64,000 nt of DNA from positions 62,001 to 126,000 of the forward strand of contig NZ_FXYF01000007.1 in assembly GCF_900184945.1 (NCBI RefSeq), in the 5' to 3' direction. The notes beneath the pieces were generated by a model that ran no database searches, was not told the origin of the DNA, and was given only the letters and a program-made list of their open reading frames with translations. The position numbers and the translations under genes were made by a program. The DNA comes from Antarctobacter aquimaris (GTDB lineage: Bacteria > Pseudomonadota > Alphaproteobacteria > Rhodobacterales > Rhodobacteraceae). Each line of letters begins with the position of its first letter. The stretch's first letter is position 1. Of this stretch, positions 1 to 8,397 are shown piece by piece.

Positions 1-1
1 G

Positions 2-613
2 GCCGAGGCCTACATGATCGTGCATCATCCGCAGTGGCAGAAGGCCAGCCAGCTGTACCAGAAAGGCGCGATCGGCAAGCTGATCCGCGTCTCGGCGGCG
101 TTTTCCTACGACAACCGGACCGACAGCGACAACATCCGCAACCGCCCCGATACGGGGGGCGGTGCCATTCCCGACATCGGGGTCTACATCTACGGTTCCA
201 TCCGCTTCGTCACCGGAGAGGAGCCGCAGGAGATCCTGTCGGCCCGGATCCAGCGCGAAAACGGTGTCGACGTGTGGTCGCACATCACCGCGCGCTTCCC
301 GTCATTCCACTACACGGGTGTCGTTTCGATGCGCATGGCGCCCTGGCAGGAAATGCTGTTCCACGGCGAGGAGGGCGTGATGAGGCTGACCGCGCCTTTC
401 AACGCGCAGGTCTACGGCGAGGCGCGGGTGATGGTGCAGTCGCGGGACCTGGTAGAGACGGCCTACCGCTTTCCGGCGGACAACCACTATGTCCACCAGG
501 TCGAGGCCTTCAACGTCAGCGTGCTGGACGGCGCGGCCTATCCCTGCCCGCTGGAGTTCAGCCGGGGCACCCAGGCGATGATCGACATGGTCTGGGCCAA
601 GGAACGCGGCTGA
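2..613 (+). CDS. Gfo/Idh/MocA-family oxidoreductase, C-terminal part (5' end outside window)
   Basis: Partial gene: the frame is open from the first bases, and 203 residues remain before the TGA. The visible part begins just before an HHPQW motif, which in this family opens the C-terminal substrate-binding domain after the Rossmann fold. It continues with a GGGAIPDIGVY segment, the usual GGxxxDxGxY signature that carries substrate-site residues. Family members are cytosolic NAD(P)-dependent sugar or inositol dehydrogenases; the substrate cannot be read here. It ends 3 bp before the stop codon of the convergent membrane-protein gene. The ATG at 14 is internal, not a start. Confidence 0.85.
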   Translation, partial: AEAYMIVHHPQWQKASQLYQKGAIGKLIRVSAAFSYDNRTDSDNIRNRPDTGGGAIPDIGVYIYGSIRFVTGEEPQEILSARIQRENGVDVWSHITARFPSFHYTGVVSMRMAPWQEMLFHGEEGVMRLTAPFNAQVYGEARVMVQSRDLVETAYRFPADNHYVHQVEAFNVSVLDGAAYPCPLEFSRGTQAMIDMVWAKERG

Positions 614-616
614 AGC

Positions 617-2359
617 TCAGTTGTCCGGGCTCTGCACCACGACCCCGGTCAGCGTGCCGGTCGCGTCGCGGATCAACTCGATCCCCGGCGACTCCTGCAC
701 CGCGTCGCGGCGGATGTGGGAGTAGTCGCTGGCCATGATCGGGTGGTTGGGAAAACTCAGCGGCACGTAGTCCCGCGCCAGCTCCGGCCCGTCGAGGAAT
801 CCGGACGCCGCCGCAAAGTTGCGCGCGCCGAAGATGAACAGTGGTTTCTTCTGGTCAAAGATGTAGGTGCGCAGGAAATCCGCATCCGCCATGTTGCGCG
901 CCACCTCGCGGTCGACCAGCCCGCCCAGGTCGACCAGGCCGATGCTGCGCTCATAGCTGATGGCGCCAGCATCGTGATGCGCCAGCACCGGGTCGGCGAT
1001 GCCCATGCGGGTCGCCACCTGGGCAAAGGTGCGGCCGATCTCGGACACCACGGCCAGCGGTGTGGTGGGTTCGGCGTCAAATCGGTCGACCTCGGTCAGG
1101 GTACTGGCGAACAGCGCAATGGCCGTGATGCTGCACAGCCAGGCGCGCGCCCGCACAGAAAACCCGTGGTCGATGGCCAGCACCGCCGGCACCACGATCA
1201 GCGGCAGCACCGGCATCAGGAACCGGTACTGGCCCATCCAGTCGCCTTTGGCCCAGATCACGAAGGCCCCGTGTCCCAGCAACAGCGCAAAACCGACCCA
1301 GCGGCGCGGCACGCTGTCGCCCGATCCCACGATCAGCGCCAGCGGCAGCAACAGCAGAAGGCCGCTGTCCTGCAACCCGCTCCAGACATAGTGCCAGCCA
1401 CCGCCAAACGGGTTGACCAACCCGGCAAGGCTGCTGGCCGAGGTCTTGGCATGGTAGGGGTTGGGGAAAGGATCGCCGAAATACTGCATCCGGAAGGCCA
1501 TCAGCCCGACGAAGGCGGCAAAGGGGATCGCGGCCAGCATGAGCGTCCGCCAGAACAGCAGTCGGCCCTCGTCGGCGCGGGACAGGAACAGCGCCGCCAG
1601 GAACACCGCGATCACCAGCAGCGGCGTTTCCGGACGGGTCCAGACCAGCACGGCCAGCAGCAGCGCGACGGGCAGGCGCCAGCGGCGCAGGTGGGCGGCG
1701 GTGAAGGCCGCCAGCAGCAACAACAGTGCCTGGAGCGCGTGCTCCTGCCCCGAAACGGCCCAGACGACCGTGGGCGCGGCGCCGATGGCGGCGGCGGTCA
1801 GCGCCATGGCGGCGGCGCTTTCGGTGGTGCGCCAGACCCACAGCAGGCTGATCCACAGCGTTCCCAGCGCCAGCGCGGTGCCGCCGTATTTGGCCGCTTG
1901 CGGGATATCCAGGCCCGCGCGGTGGGCCAGCGACAGAAGCGCCATCCAGACGGAACTGGAATAGCCCTCGGTCGGCGGTGCGCCGGGCTGAAAGGTCAGG
2001 CCTGCGCCCTCGGCAAGGGACCGGGCATAGGCAAAGGTGATGCCGGCATCGTCGATCCACCAGCCGGCCAATTGCTGGCAGTACAGCAGGAAACTGGCCG
2101 ACAGCAGCCCGACGAGCGCCAGCAGGGGCAGGCGCACCGCGCTTCCCGAGGCCCAGCGCGCCTCGATCCAGAGCGCCAGCGCCACCGCCAGAAGCCCGGT
2201 GCCAAAGCCGCGCATCAGCCAGTCTCGAGTCTCGATCGACCCTGCGAGGAACGCCACGCGCGCCAGCATCGCCTGCGGCTGTGCAAGCGCCGCGGCACCC
2301 AGCGCCAGCAGCACCAGGATGGCCAGCACGAAGGGCAGCGTGCGGGCGGCGTGGCTCAT
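617..2359 (-). CDS. Polytopic membrane protein, GT-C glycosyltransferase-like (ZomB/AftB-like architecture)
   Basis: 580 residues with roughly ten or more hydrophobic segments over the first 420 residues and a mainly soluble C-terminus. The first large loop has an Asp-Asp pair (about residues 103-104) in a WIDDAGITFAYAR context, followed by a GLTF...EGYSSS segment. This resembles the DDAYI-F-YARNL and EGYTNFLW motifs of lipid-phosphate-sugar-dependent GT-C enzymes and of the mycobacterial ZomB family. A role in transferring sugars to an envelope glycan is inferred; donor and acceptor are unknown. ATG at 2359 is preceded by a GAGACC-type ribosome site. Confidence 0.6.
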   Translation of the reverse strand: MSHAARTLPFVLAILVLLALGAAALAQPQAMLARVAFLAGSIETRDWLMRGFGTGLLAVALALWIEARWASGSAVRLPLLALVGLLSASFLLYCQQLAGWWIDDAGITFAYARSLAEGAGLTFQPGAPPTEGYSSSVWMALLSLAHRAGLDIPQAAKYGGTALALGTLWISLLWVWRTTESAAAMALTAAAIGAAPTVVWAVSGQEHALQALLLLLAAFTAAHLRRWRLPVALLLAVLVWTRPETPLLVIAVFLAALFLSRADEGRLLFWRTLMLAAIPFAAFVGLMAFRMQYFGDPFPNPYHAKTSASSLAGLVNPFGGGWHYVWSGLQDSGLLLLLPLALIVGSGDSVPRRWVGFALLLGHGAFVIWAKGDWMGQYRFLMPVLPLIVVPAVLAIDHGFSVRARAWLCSITAIALFASTLTEVDRFDAEPTTPLAVVSEIGRTFAQVATRMGIADPVLAHHDAGAISYERSIGLVDLGGLVDREVARNMADADFLRTYIFDQKKPLFIFGARNFAAASGFLDGPELARDYVPLSFPNHPIMASDYSHIRRDAVQESPGIELIRDATGTLTGVVVQSPDN

Positions 2360-2531
2360 GCCGGTCTCGGGTCACTGGCGCATGGGATCGGTGCGGCGCC
2401 GAGGCGGCGCAGCGGCATGGCGCGGGCGGTGTGCCGGGGCATGGGCGGTCGGCCTCCCAGTCTGCTGGCCTGTGTTCTGGCGCGGACAGAGAGGTAATGC
2501 CGCGCTGTGGCGAAACTAGGGCGCGCGGGCG

Positions 2532-3497
2532 TCAGACGTCGATGGCAATCACCACCTTGCCGGTGGATTTGCGGCTGCGCAGCAATTCCATCCCCTCGGC
2601 CGCCTGGTCCAGAGGCAGGACGTGGCTGACGTGCGGCTTGATCCTGCCTTGGGCGTGCCAGGCCATCAGCTGCGCCAGCGAGTCGGTCAGCACCTTCGGC
2701 CGGAACGCCAGGTAGCCGCCCCAGTAGACACCCAGCACCGACAGGTTCTTGACCAGCAGGTGGTTGGCCTTGACCTGTGGCACCTCGCCGCTGGCAAAGC
2801 CGATGGGCAGGATGCGCCCCTCGGGCTTGCATGATCGGAAGGCGGCGGTGAACTGTTCGCCCCCCACCGGGTCGTAGACCACGTCGGCGCCGCCCAGCGC
2901 CTTCATCTCGGCACGGATGTCCTGCGTGGCGGCGTCGATCAGGTGGTCCGCCCCGGCGGCCCTGGCGGCGGCCAGTTTGTCCGCGCCGCGGGCACAGGCG
3001 ACGACCGTGGCGCCCATCAGCTTGCCGATCTCGACCGCGGTCAGCCCGACACCGCCCGCCGCCCCCAGCACCAGCAGCGTCTCGCCCGGCTGCATCCGGG
3101 CGCGGTGCTCCAGCGCTACATGGCTGGTGCCATAGGCGATCTGAAAGGCCGCCGCGTCCACCCAGCCCATGCTTTCGGGCAGGTGCACCGCACGGGCGGC
3201 GGAAAAACAGCCATATTCCGCAAGCCCGCCCTGGCCGCCAAACACCGCGACCCGGTCGCCGATGGCAAAGCCGGACACCCCGTCGCCCAGCGCATCCACC
3301 GTGCCGGCCACCTCCATGCCCAGCACGAAGGGCAGGGCAGGCGTGTCCTGGTAGGTGCCTTTCTGCATCAGCAGGTCGGCGAAGTTCAGGCCACAGGCGG
3401 CGATGCGCACGCGCAGGTCGCCCGGACCCGGCGCGGGGACCGGGATGTCGGTCAGGACAGGCGGTGTCTCGTGGTCGGTGACGTGATAGGCGCGCAT
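2532..3497 (-). CDS. NADPH:quinone oxidoreductase-like MDR protein (zinc-independent)
   Basis: 321 residues, a typical length for quinone oxidoreductases of the medium-chain dehydrogenase/reductase superfamily. The N-terminal GroES-like domain contains NFADLLMQKG (about residues 38-47), the QOR-type substitute for zinc-binding residues. The nucleotide-binding domain has GAAGGVG (about 145-151). No catalytic or structural zinc cysteine set is visible. Such enzymes reduce quinones, enones or acyl-CoA derivatives with NADPH in the cytosol. ATG at 3497 is chosen because the family begins directly with MRA/MKA. It is a single-gene unit, divergent from the XRE regulator across 286 bp. Confidence 0.85.
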   Translation of the reverse strand: MRAYHVTDHETPPVLTDIPVPAPGPGDLRVRIAACGLNFADLLMQKGTYQDTPALPFVLGMEVAGTVDALGDGVSGFAIGDRVAVFGGQGGLAEYGCFSAARAVHLPESMGWVDAAAFQIAYGTSHVALEHRARMQPGETLLVLGAAGGVGLTAVEIGKLMGATVVACARGADKLAAARAAGADHLIDAATQDIRAEMKALGGADVVYDPVGGEQFTAAFRSCKPEGRILPIGFASGEVPQVKANHLLVKNLSVLGVYWGGYLAFRPKVLTDSLAQLMAWHAQGRIKPHVSHVLPLDQAAEGMELLRSRKSTGKVVIAIDV

Positions 3498-3755
3498 GGG
3501 GTTCTCCGGCAGTGTCCGCCCCTGCCTAGCCGAGATTGCCGCCTAGGCAAAGCGCCGGACGACCGCCGGTTCGCGTCAAAAGTGTACGATCGGTTACGGT
3601 TCCGGTTCAACTTTGTCGTGTTTCCACAGTCTGTTTACTATCAATAGGTGGTTGAGTGACTTGATTTTTGGCACGGTTATGATGTAGCACATCAGTCCAT
3701 AGACGTGCAGGATGATGCCGGGTTCAGGGATCGGGGACGCTTTCTGGCTCATCTG

Positions 3756-3770
3756 GTACACCCATTGTAC
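3756..3770 (+). promoter_or_regulatory. Inverted repeat upstream of the XRE regulator, candidate operator
   Basis: GTACA, five bases, TGTAC: perfect 5-bp half-sites ending 13 bp before the chosen ATG of the XRE gene. The surrounding gap (3498-3783) is clearly more AT-rich than the genes and contains no convincing ORF. Position and symmetry fit autoregulation, but this is inference. Confidence 0.35.
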
Positions 3771-3783
3771 AGGAACAACACAG

Positions 3784-4155
3784 ATGGCCCATCCCGTAGA
3801 CGTCCACGTCGGCAAACGCATCCGTCACCGTCGCTGGCTGGTCGGCATGACCCAGCAGCAACTGGCAGAGCGTGTCGGCATCAAGTTCCAGCAAATTCAG
3901 AAGTATGAGACCGGCGCGAACCGTGTCAGCGCGTCTCGGCTCTGGGACATCGCGGACGCTCTGGATGTGGCGGTCAGCTTCTTCTTCGAGGGAATCGAAA
4001 CCGAGGCTTCGGACTCTTCTGCCAGCGAGAAGGTGCCCGCCGACATCATGGGCGACAAGGAAGCGCTGGACCTCGTGCGGTCCTACTACGCCATCCCGGA
4101 AAACCAGCGCCGCCGCCTGTTCGAACTGGCCCGCGTCCTGTCCGACGTGGCTTGA
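3784..4155 (+). CDS. XRE-family helix-turn-helix transcriptional regulator
   Basis: 123 residues from the ATG at 3784. An upstream in-frame ATG at 3712 would add 24 residues unlike a regulator N-terminus, so the shorter start is preferred. Residues about 9-70 form a HTH_3 domain (VGKRIRHRRWLVGMTQQQLA ... IQKYETGANRVSASRLWDIA). It is followed by a VSFFFEGI segment and an acidic C-terminal tail ending in ELARVLSDVA. This is the single-domain architecture common in Rhodobacterales. Targets are unknown. It lies 51 bp upstream of the HisN-like gene on the same strand, with a hairpin between them. Confidence 0.85.
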   Translation: MAHPVDVHVGKRIRHRRWLVGMTQQQLAERVGIKFQQIQKYETGANRVSASRLWDIADALDVAVSFFFEGIETEASDSSASEKVPADIMGDKEALDLVRSYYAIPENQRRRLFELARVLSDVA

Positions 4156-4177
4156 GCCTGTGACGTCCCTGCTGTAG

Positions 4178-4201
4178 CCCCCTGTAGAGGGGCACAGGGG
4201 G
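4178..4201 (+). promoter_or_regulatory. Stem-loop overlapping the ribosome-binding region of the HisN-like gene
   Basis: CCCCCTGT and ACAGGGGG form a perfect 8-bp stem with an 8-base loop. The 3' arm runs into the G-rich stretch that serves as Shine-Dalgarno for the ATG at 4207. It could act as a weak terminator after the XRE gene or mask the ribosome site. No T-run follows. Confidence 0.4.
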
Positions 4202-4206
4202 GACGC

Positions 4207-5022
4207 ATGGTCGCTATACCGCAGTCACTCGCGAATGAGTTGATAGACACCGCAGAAGTCATGGCTGACGCGGCCGGTCAGGCCATTCTGCCCTACTTCC
4301 GGCAACCCGGCCTGGCCGCCGATAACAAGGCAGCCTTTGCGCCGGGGGCCTTTGACCCCGTGACCGCCGCCGACCGTGCCGCCGAACAGGCGATGCGCGA
4401 CGTCCTGTCCCGCCGCCGCCCGGACGATGCTGTCCTGGGCGAGGAATTCGGCGCGCGCGGCGGCGACAGCGGGCTGACCTGGGTTCTTGACCCCATCGAC
4501 GGAACGCGCGGCTTCCTGTCCGGCACCCCCACCTGGGGCGTGCTGATCGCGGTGCGTGACGCTACAGGCCCGATCTACGGCATGATCGACCAGCCCTACA
4601 CGCGGGAACGCTTTCGCGGCGGCCTGGGGATTGCCGACTTTGCCGGGCCGCATGGCGGCGGCGCGCTGGGCACCCGCAGGACCGCCGCGCTGGCGGACGC
4701 GATCCTCTTCACCACCTTTCCCGAGGTCGGCACCGAGGATGAGCGCGCCGGCTTCCTGCGCGTGGCCGAACGTGTGCGGCTGGTCCGCTACGGCATGGAT
4801 TGCTACGCCTACGCCCTGGTCGCGGCCGGGCAGATCGACCTGGTGATCGAGGCCGGGCTGCACGCCTACGACATCCTCGCCCCCATCGCGGTGATCGAGG
4901 CGGCGGGCGGCATCGTCACGGATTGGCAGGGGCGTCCGGCGCACGAGGGCGGCCGCGTCATCGCCGCCGCCAACCCGGCGGTCCACGCCGCCGCGCTGGA
5001 CCTGCTAGGCGGCCGCGGGTAG
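4207..5022 (+). CDS. hisN: Inositol-monophosphatase-family protein, likely histidinol-phosphatase
   Basis: 271 residues of the Mg-dependent, Li-sensitive phosphatase fold. Metal-binding motifs are visible: GEE (about 78-80) and DPIDGT (about 95-100) followed by RGFLSG. The usual C-terminal WDxAA motif appears as YDILAP. The DPIDGTRGF variant is typical of the HisN type of histidinol-phosphate phosphatase in alphaproteobacteria, which makes L-histidinol in histidine synthesis. CysQ or inositol phosphatase activity is the alternative. No other his gene is nearby, as is common for hisN. Confidence 0.8.
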   Translation: MVAIPQSLANELIDTAEVMADAAGQAILPYFRQPGLAADNKAAFAPGAFDPVTAADRAAEQAMRDVLSRRRPDDAVLGEEFGARGGDSGLTWVLDPIDGTRGFLSGTPTWGVLIAVRDATGPIYGMIDQPYTRERFRGGLGIADFAGPHGGGALGTRRTAALADAILFTTFPEVGTEDERAGFLRVAERVRLVRYGMDCYAYALVAAGQIDLVIEAGLHAYDILAPIAVIEAAGGIVTDWQGRPAHEGGRVIAAANPAVHAAALDLLGGRG

Positions 5023-5112
5023 CATCCGGTCGCGCGGGCGCGCGTCCTTCCCCTTTTCCGGCGCGCTTGCGGCCTGTCTCTCACCGAAAAGGGGCCTGTG
5101 TGAGGGGCGCGC

Positions 5113-6456
5113 ATGACCGCAGCCGACATCATCCTGCGCAAGGCGCACACCGTCCTGACCATGGACGACGGCGGGTCCGAGGTAACCGGTGTCGACATCC
5201 GCCTGAGCGGAGGCATCATCGCCGAGATCGGCACCGGGCTGACCGGAGGGCGGATCGTTGATGCGTCCTCCTGCGTGGTCACGCCGGGGCTGGTGAACAC
5301 CCACCACCATCTCTACCAGACGCTGACCCGGGCCGTGCCGGGGGGGCAGGACGCGCTGCTGTTTGGCTGGCTGCGGACGCTCTACCCGATCTGGGCGCGC
5401 TTCGGCCCCGAGGAGATGTTCACCTCGGCCCAGATCGGGCTGGCGGAGCTGGCGCTTTCGGGCTGCACGATGAGTTCGGACCACCTCTACCTCTTTCCCA
5501 ACGGCGCGCGGCTGGACGACACCATCGCCGCGGCGCGCGAGGTCGGCCTGCGCTTTCACCCCACGCGCGGCGCCATGAGCATCGGCGAGAGCGCGGGGGG
5601 CCTGCCGCCCGACAGCCTGGTGGAGCGCGAAAGCGCCATCCTGGACGACTGCATCCGCGTCATCGATGCCTTTCACGATGCGTCCGAGGGGGCGATGGTC
5701 CGCGTCGGCGTCGCGCCCTGTTCGCCCTTTTCGGTCAGCCGCGACCTGATGCGCGATGCCGCCCTGCTGGCGCGCGACAAGGGGGTGATGCTGCACACCC
5801 ACCTGGCCGAGAACGACGAGGACGTGGCCTATTCCCAGGCGCAGTTCGGTTGCCGCCCCGGGCAATACGCCGAGGAGCTGGGCTGGACCGGCGACGACGT
5901 CTGGCACGCCCATTGCGTGAAGCTGGACATAGCCGAGATCGACCTCTTTGCGCGGTCGCGGACGGGCGTCGCCCATTGTCCCTGCTCCAACTGCCGGCTT
6001 GGCAGCGGCATCGCCCCGGTCCGGGCGATGCGCGATGCGGGCGTCAAGGTGGGGCTGGGGGTCGATGGTTCGGCCTCCAACGACCGGGGCAACCTGGTGG
6101 ACGAGGCGCGGCAGGCCATGCTGTTGCAGCGGGTGGCGCGGGGGGCCGACGCGATGAGCGCGCGCGAGGCGCTGCGCATCGCCACCCGCGGCGGGGCCGA
6201 GGTGCTGGGCCGTCCTGACTGCGGCCAGATCGCCGTGGGAAAGCGCGCCGACCTGGCGCTGTGGGACGTGCGTGGGCTGGAAAGTGCCGGAAGCTGGGAC
6301 CCGGCGGCGCTGCTTCTGGCCGGGCCGCAGCGCGTGCGATACCTTTTCGTCGATGGTCGCCCGGTGGTCGAGGACGGGCAGGTGGTCAGCTTTGACCTGG
6401 AGCGCGCCATCGACACGCAGAACCGGCTGGCACGGCGGCTGTCGGAGGCGGTCTGA
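5113..6456 (+). CDS. 8-oxoguanine deaminase (amidohydrolase superfamily)
   Basis: 447 residues. The metal-binding HHH motif (about 64-66, in NTHHHLYQTLTRAVP) is the signature of the 8-oxoguanine deaminase/TrzN-like branch. Further ligands are seen in MLHTHLAENDED, WHAHCVKLD and GVDGSASND. The enzyme deaminates 8-oxoguanine to urate, clearing oxidised purine bases in the cytosol. It is 90 bp downstream of the HisN-like gene and 13 bp upstream of a CAP-domain lipoprotein. A guanine deaminase on the opposite strand follows, which supports a purine role. Isoxanthopterin or other aminohydrolase activity cannot be excluded. Confidence 0.85.
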   Translation: MTAADIILRKAHTVLTMDDGGSEVTGVDIRLSGGIIAEIGTGLTGGRIVDASSCVVTPGLVNTHHHLYQTLTRAVPGGQDALLFGWLRTLYPIWARFGPEEMFTSAQIGLAELALSGCTMSSDHLYLFPNGARLDDTIAAAREVGLRFHPTRGAMSIGESAGGLPPDSLVERESAILDDCIRVIDAFHDASEGAMVRVGVAPCSPFSVSRDLMRDAALLARDKGVMLHTHLAENDEDVAYSQAQFGCRPGQYAEELGWTGDDVWHAHCVKLDIAEIDLFARSRTGVAHCPCSNCRLGSGIAPVRAMRDAGVKVGLGVDGSASNDRGNLVDEARQAMLLQRVARGADAMSAREALRIATRGGAEVLGRPDCGQIAVGKRADLALWDVRGLESAGSWDPAALLLAGPQRVRYLFVDGRPVVEDGQVVSFDLERAIDTQNRLARRLSEAV

Positions 6457-6469
6457 CAGGGAGGACGAC

Positions 6470-6955
6470 ATGCGTCTGCTCTTGGTTTTGGGTCTCTGCA
6501 CCCTCGTGGCGTCCTGTGGCGCCTGGCGCGGGGCGGAACGGGGTTTGCCCGCTCCGGTCGCAGCGGCGCCGGGCAGCGCGGTCTTCAGCACCAGCAGCGG
6601 GGTGCAGGCGCTGAACGGCTTTCGGGCGGACAACGGGCTGGGGCCCCTGGTCGTATCGCCCGCGCTGGAAAAGGCCGCCCGCGCCCATGCCCGCGACATG
6701 GCGCGGCGCGGCTTCTTCGATCACTCCGGCTCGGACGGCAGCACGGTGATGGACCGCGCCCGCCGCGCCGGCTACAGCCCCTGCTACATCGCCGAGAACA
6801 TCGCCCGCGGGCAGCGGTCGCTGGCCGAGGTGATGGACGGCTGGGCCACCTCGCCGGGCCACCGCCGCAACATGCTGAGCGCAAATGCCACGGAATTCGG
6901 GCTGGTGCGCGGCGAAGGCGACATCTGGGTCATGGTGCTGGGCCGCGCCTGCTGA
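6470..6955 (+). CDS. CAP (SCP/PR-1-like) domain lipoprotein
   Basis: 161 residues from the ATG at 6470, which follows a GGGAGGAC ribosome site. A 15-residue hydrophobic leader ends in a lipobox (LVASC, Cys16), so it should be a lipidated envelope protein. The rest is a CAP domain: an LNGFRADNGLGPL start, ARAHARDMARRGFFDHSG, the HRRNML motif and a C-terminal GLVRGEGDIWVMVLG strand. Bacterial CAP proteins of this type are secreted or surface proteins of unknown activity. It is 13 bp behind the 8-oxoguanine deaminase and convergent with guaD. Confidence 0.85.
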   Translation: MRLLLVLGLCTLVASCGAWRGAERGLPAPVAAAPGSAVFSTSSGVQALNGFRADNGLGPLVVSPALEKAARAHARDMARRGFFDHSGSDGSTVMDRARRAGYSPCYIAENIARGQRSLAEVMDGWATSPGHRRNMLSANATEFGLVRGEGDIWVMVLGRAC

Positions 6956-6997
6956 GTCGTTCACGACCTGCGTCCACGCCTCCCGTCGGTTTGCGGC

Positions 6998-8293
6998 TCA
7001 GCCCGACGCGGACACCCGCCGGCCGGCCACGTAGGTCGCCGCCACGGCGCGGTCATCGCCCATCATGATGGTCGGAAACAGCGCCTCCCAGATGTCCCCG
7101 GCGCGCGCGCTGCGCTGCGCGATGGCGGGGGTGGAGCCGAGGTCCAAAGCGATGAAATCCGCCTCAAGCCCCGGCTCCAGCGCGCCGATCATGCCTTCCA
7201 GCCGTAGTGCCCGCGCCGAGCCTGCCGTCGCCAGCCAGAGCAGTTCCGCAGGGTGCAGGGCGCGGCCACGCAACTGCGCGATCTCGTAGGCCGCCGCCAT
7301 GCTGCGCAGCATGGAAAACGACGACCCGCCGCCGGTGTCGGTGGCCAGCCCGACGGGGTGCCCCTCGCGTGTCAGCCCGTCCATGTCGAACAGGCCCGAG
7401 CCGATGAAGGTGTTCGAGGTCGGGCAATGGATCAGTGCGGCCCCCACCTCGCGCAGCCGGTCGCGTTCGCGCGGCTCCAGGTGGATGGCGTGACCGTAGA
7501 GGCCGTTGCCGCCCAGCAGGCCAAAGCGTTCATAGGTGTCGAGGTAGTCGCGCGCTTTCGGGAACAGGGACTTGACCCAGGCAATCTCGTCGGTCTGTTC
7601 GCTCAGGTGGGTCTGCATCAGGCAGTCGGGGTGCTCGGCCCAGAGCGCGCCCAGCGCCGCCAGCTGATCGGGCGTCGAGGTGGGCGAGAATCGCGGCGTG
7701 ATGACGTAGGACGCACGCCCCCGCCCGTGCCAGCGCTCCAGCAGCGCGCGGCTTTCGTCATAGGCGCGCTGGGCGGTGTCGCGCAGACCCTCGGGCGCGT
7801 TGCGGTCCATGCAGGTCTTGCCACCCAGCACCCGCATCCCGCGCACCTCGGCAGCGGTGAAAAAGGCGTCGACCGACTCGGGGTGGATCGTGCAATAGCT
7901 GCACACCGTCGTCGTCCCGTTGGCCAGCAGCAGGTCCAGGTAGCGCCCCGCCACTTCACCCGCATAGGCGGGATCGCCAAAGCGCATTTCCTCGGGAAAG
8001 GTATATGTGTTCAGCCAGTCGATCAGCCGCTTGCCCCAGCTGGCGATGATGCCGGTCTGCGGGTAATGCGCGTGGGCGTCGATGAACCCGGGCAGCAGCA
8101 AGGCGGCCCCGTGATCCGTGACCGAGGCGTAATCGCCGGTGCGCAGATCCTCGGCCCGGCCCACCTGCACGATGCGGCCGTCGTCGACCACGAGGGCCCC
8201 GGAACCCTCGTGCAGGGCGGCCTCCGGCCCTGCCTCGAACGGCGATGCGGTGAATCGCAGGGTCTGGCCCAGGTGCAGGTGTCGCGTGCTCAT
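6998..8293 (-). CDS. guaD: Guanine deaminase
   Basis: 431 residues; amidohydrolase hydrolysing guanine to xanthine and ammonia. The metal site is visible as GFIDAHAHYPQT (HAH about 74-76), later MQTHLSEQTDEI, YGHAIHL and LATDTGGGSSFSML. The sequence CSYCTIHPES and the whole length fit GuaD rather than other deaminases. It runs divergently from mgtE (104-bp gap) and convergently with the CAP lipoprotein. Together with the 8-oxoguanine deaminase it gives a small purine-base deamination locus. Confidence 0.92.
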   Translation of the reverse strand: MSTRHLHLGQTLRFTASPFEAGPEAALHEGSGALVVDDGRIVQVGRAEDLRTGDYASVTDHGAALLLPGFIDAHAHYPQTGIIASWGKRLIDWLNTYTFPEEMRFGDPAYAGEVAGRYLDLLLANGTTTVCSYCTIHPESVDAFFTAAEVRGMRVLGGKTCMDRNAPEGLRDTAQRAYDESRALLERWHGRGRASYVITPRFSPTSTPDQLAALGALWAEHPDCLMQTHLSEQTDEIAWVKSLFPKARDYLDTYERFGLLGGNGLYGHAIHLEPRERDRLREVGAALIHCPTSNTFIGSGLFDMDGLTREGHPVGLATDTGGGSSFSMLRSMAAAYEIAQLRGRALHPAELLWLATAGSARALRLEGMIGALEPGLEADFIALDLGSTPAIAQRSARAGDIWEALFPTIMMGDDRAVAATYVAGRRVSASG

Positions 8294-8397
8294 GCCGCAA
8301 GCCTAGAAGTGCCGCGGGGAAAGGTAAATCGCCGTTGCCCCTGTCGCCCCGCCAAGGCATGTCCTAGTGTCTGGAGCGTACAGGTGGAGAGCAGGCC

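Noticed and set aside
716-2497. Open frame of 593 codons on the plus strand
   Set aside because: Antisense to the membrane-protein gene at 617-2359; Gln/Arg/Gly-rich composition is the usual shadow of GC-rich codons, with no domain.
5005-6699. Open frame of 564 codons on the minus strand
   Set aside because: Antisense to the 8-oxoguanine deaminase; the real protein has conserved metal-site motifs, this one has none.
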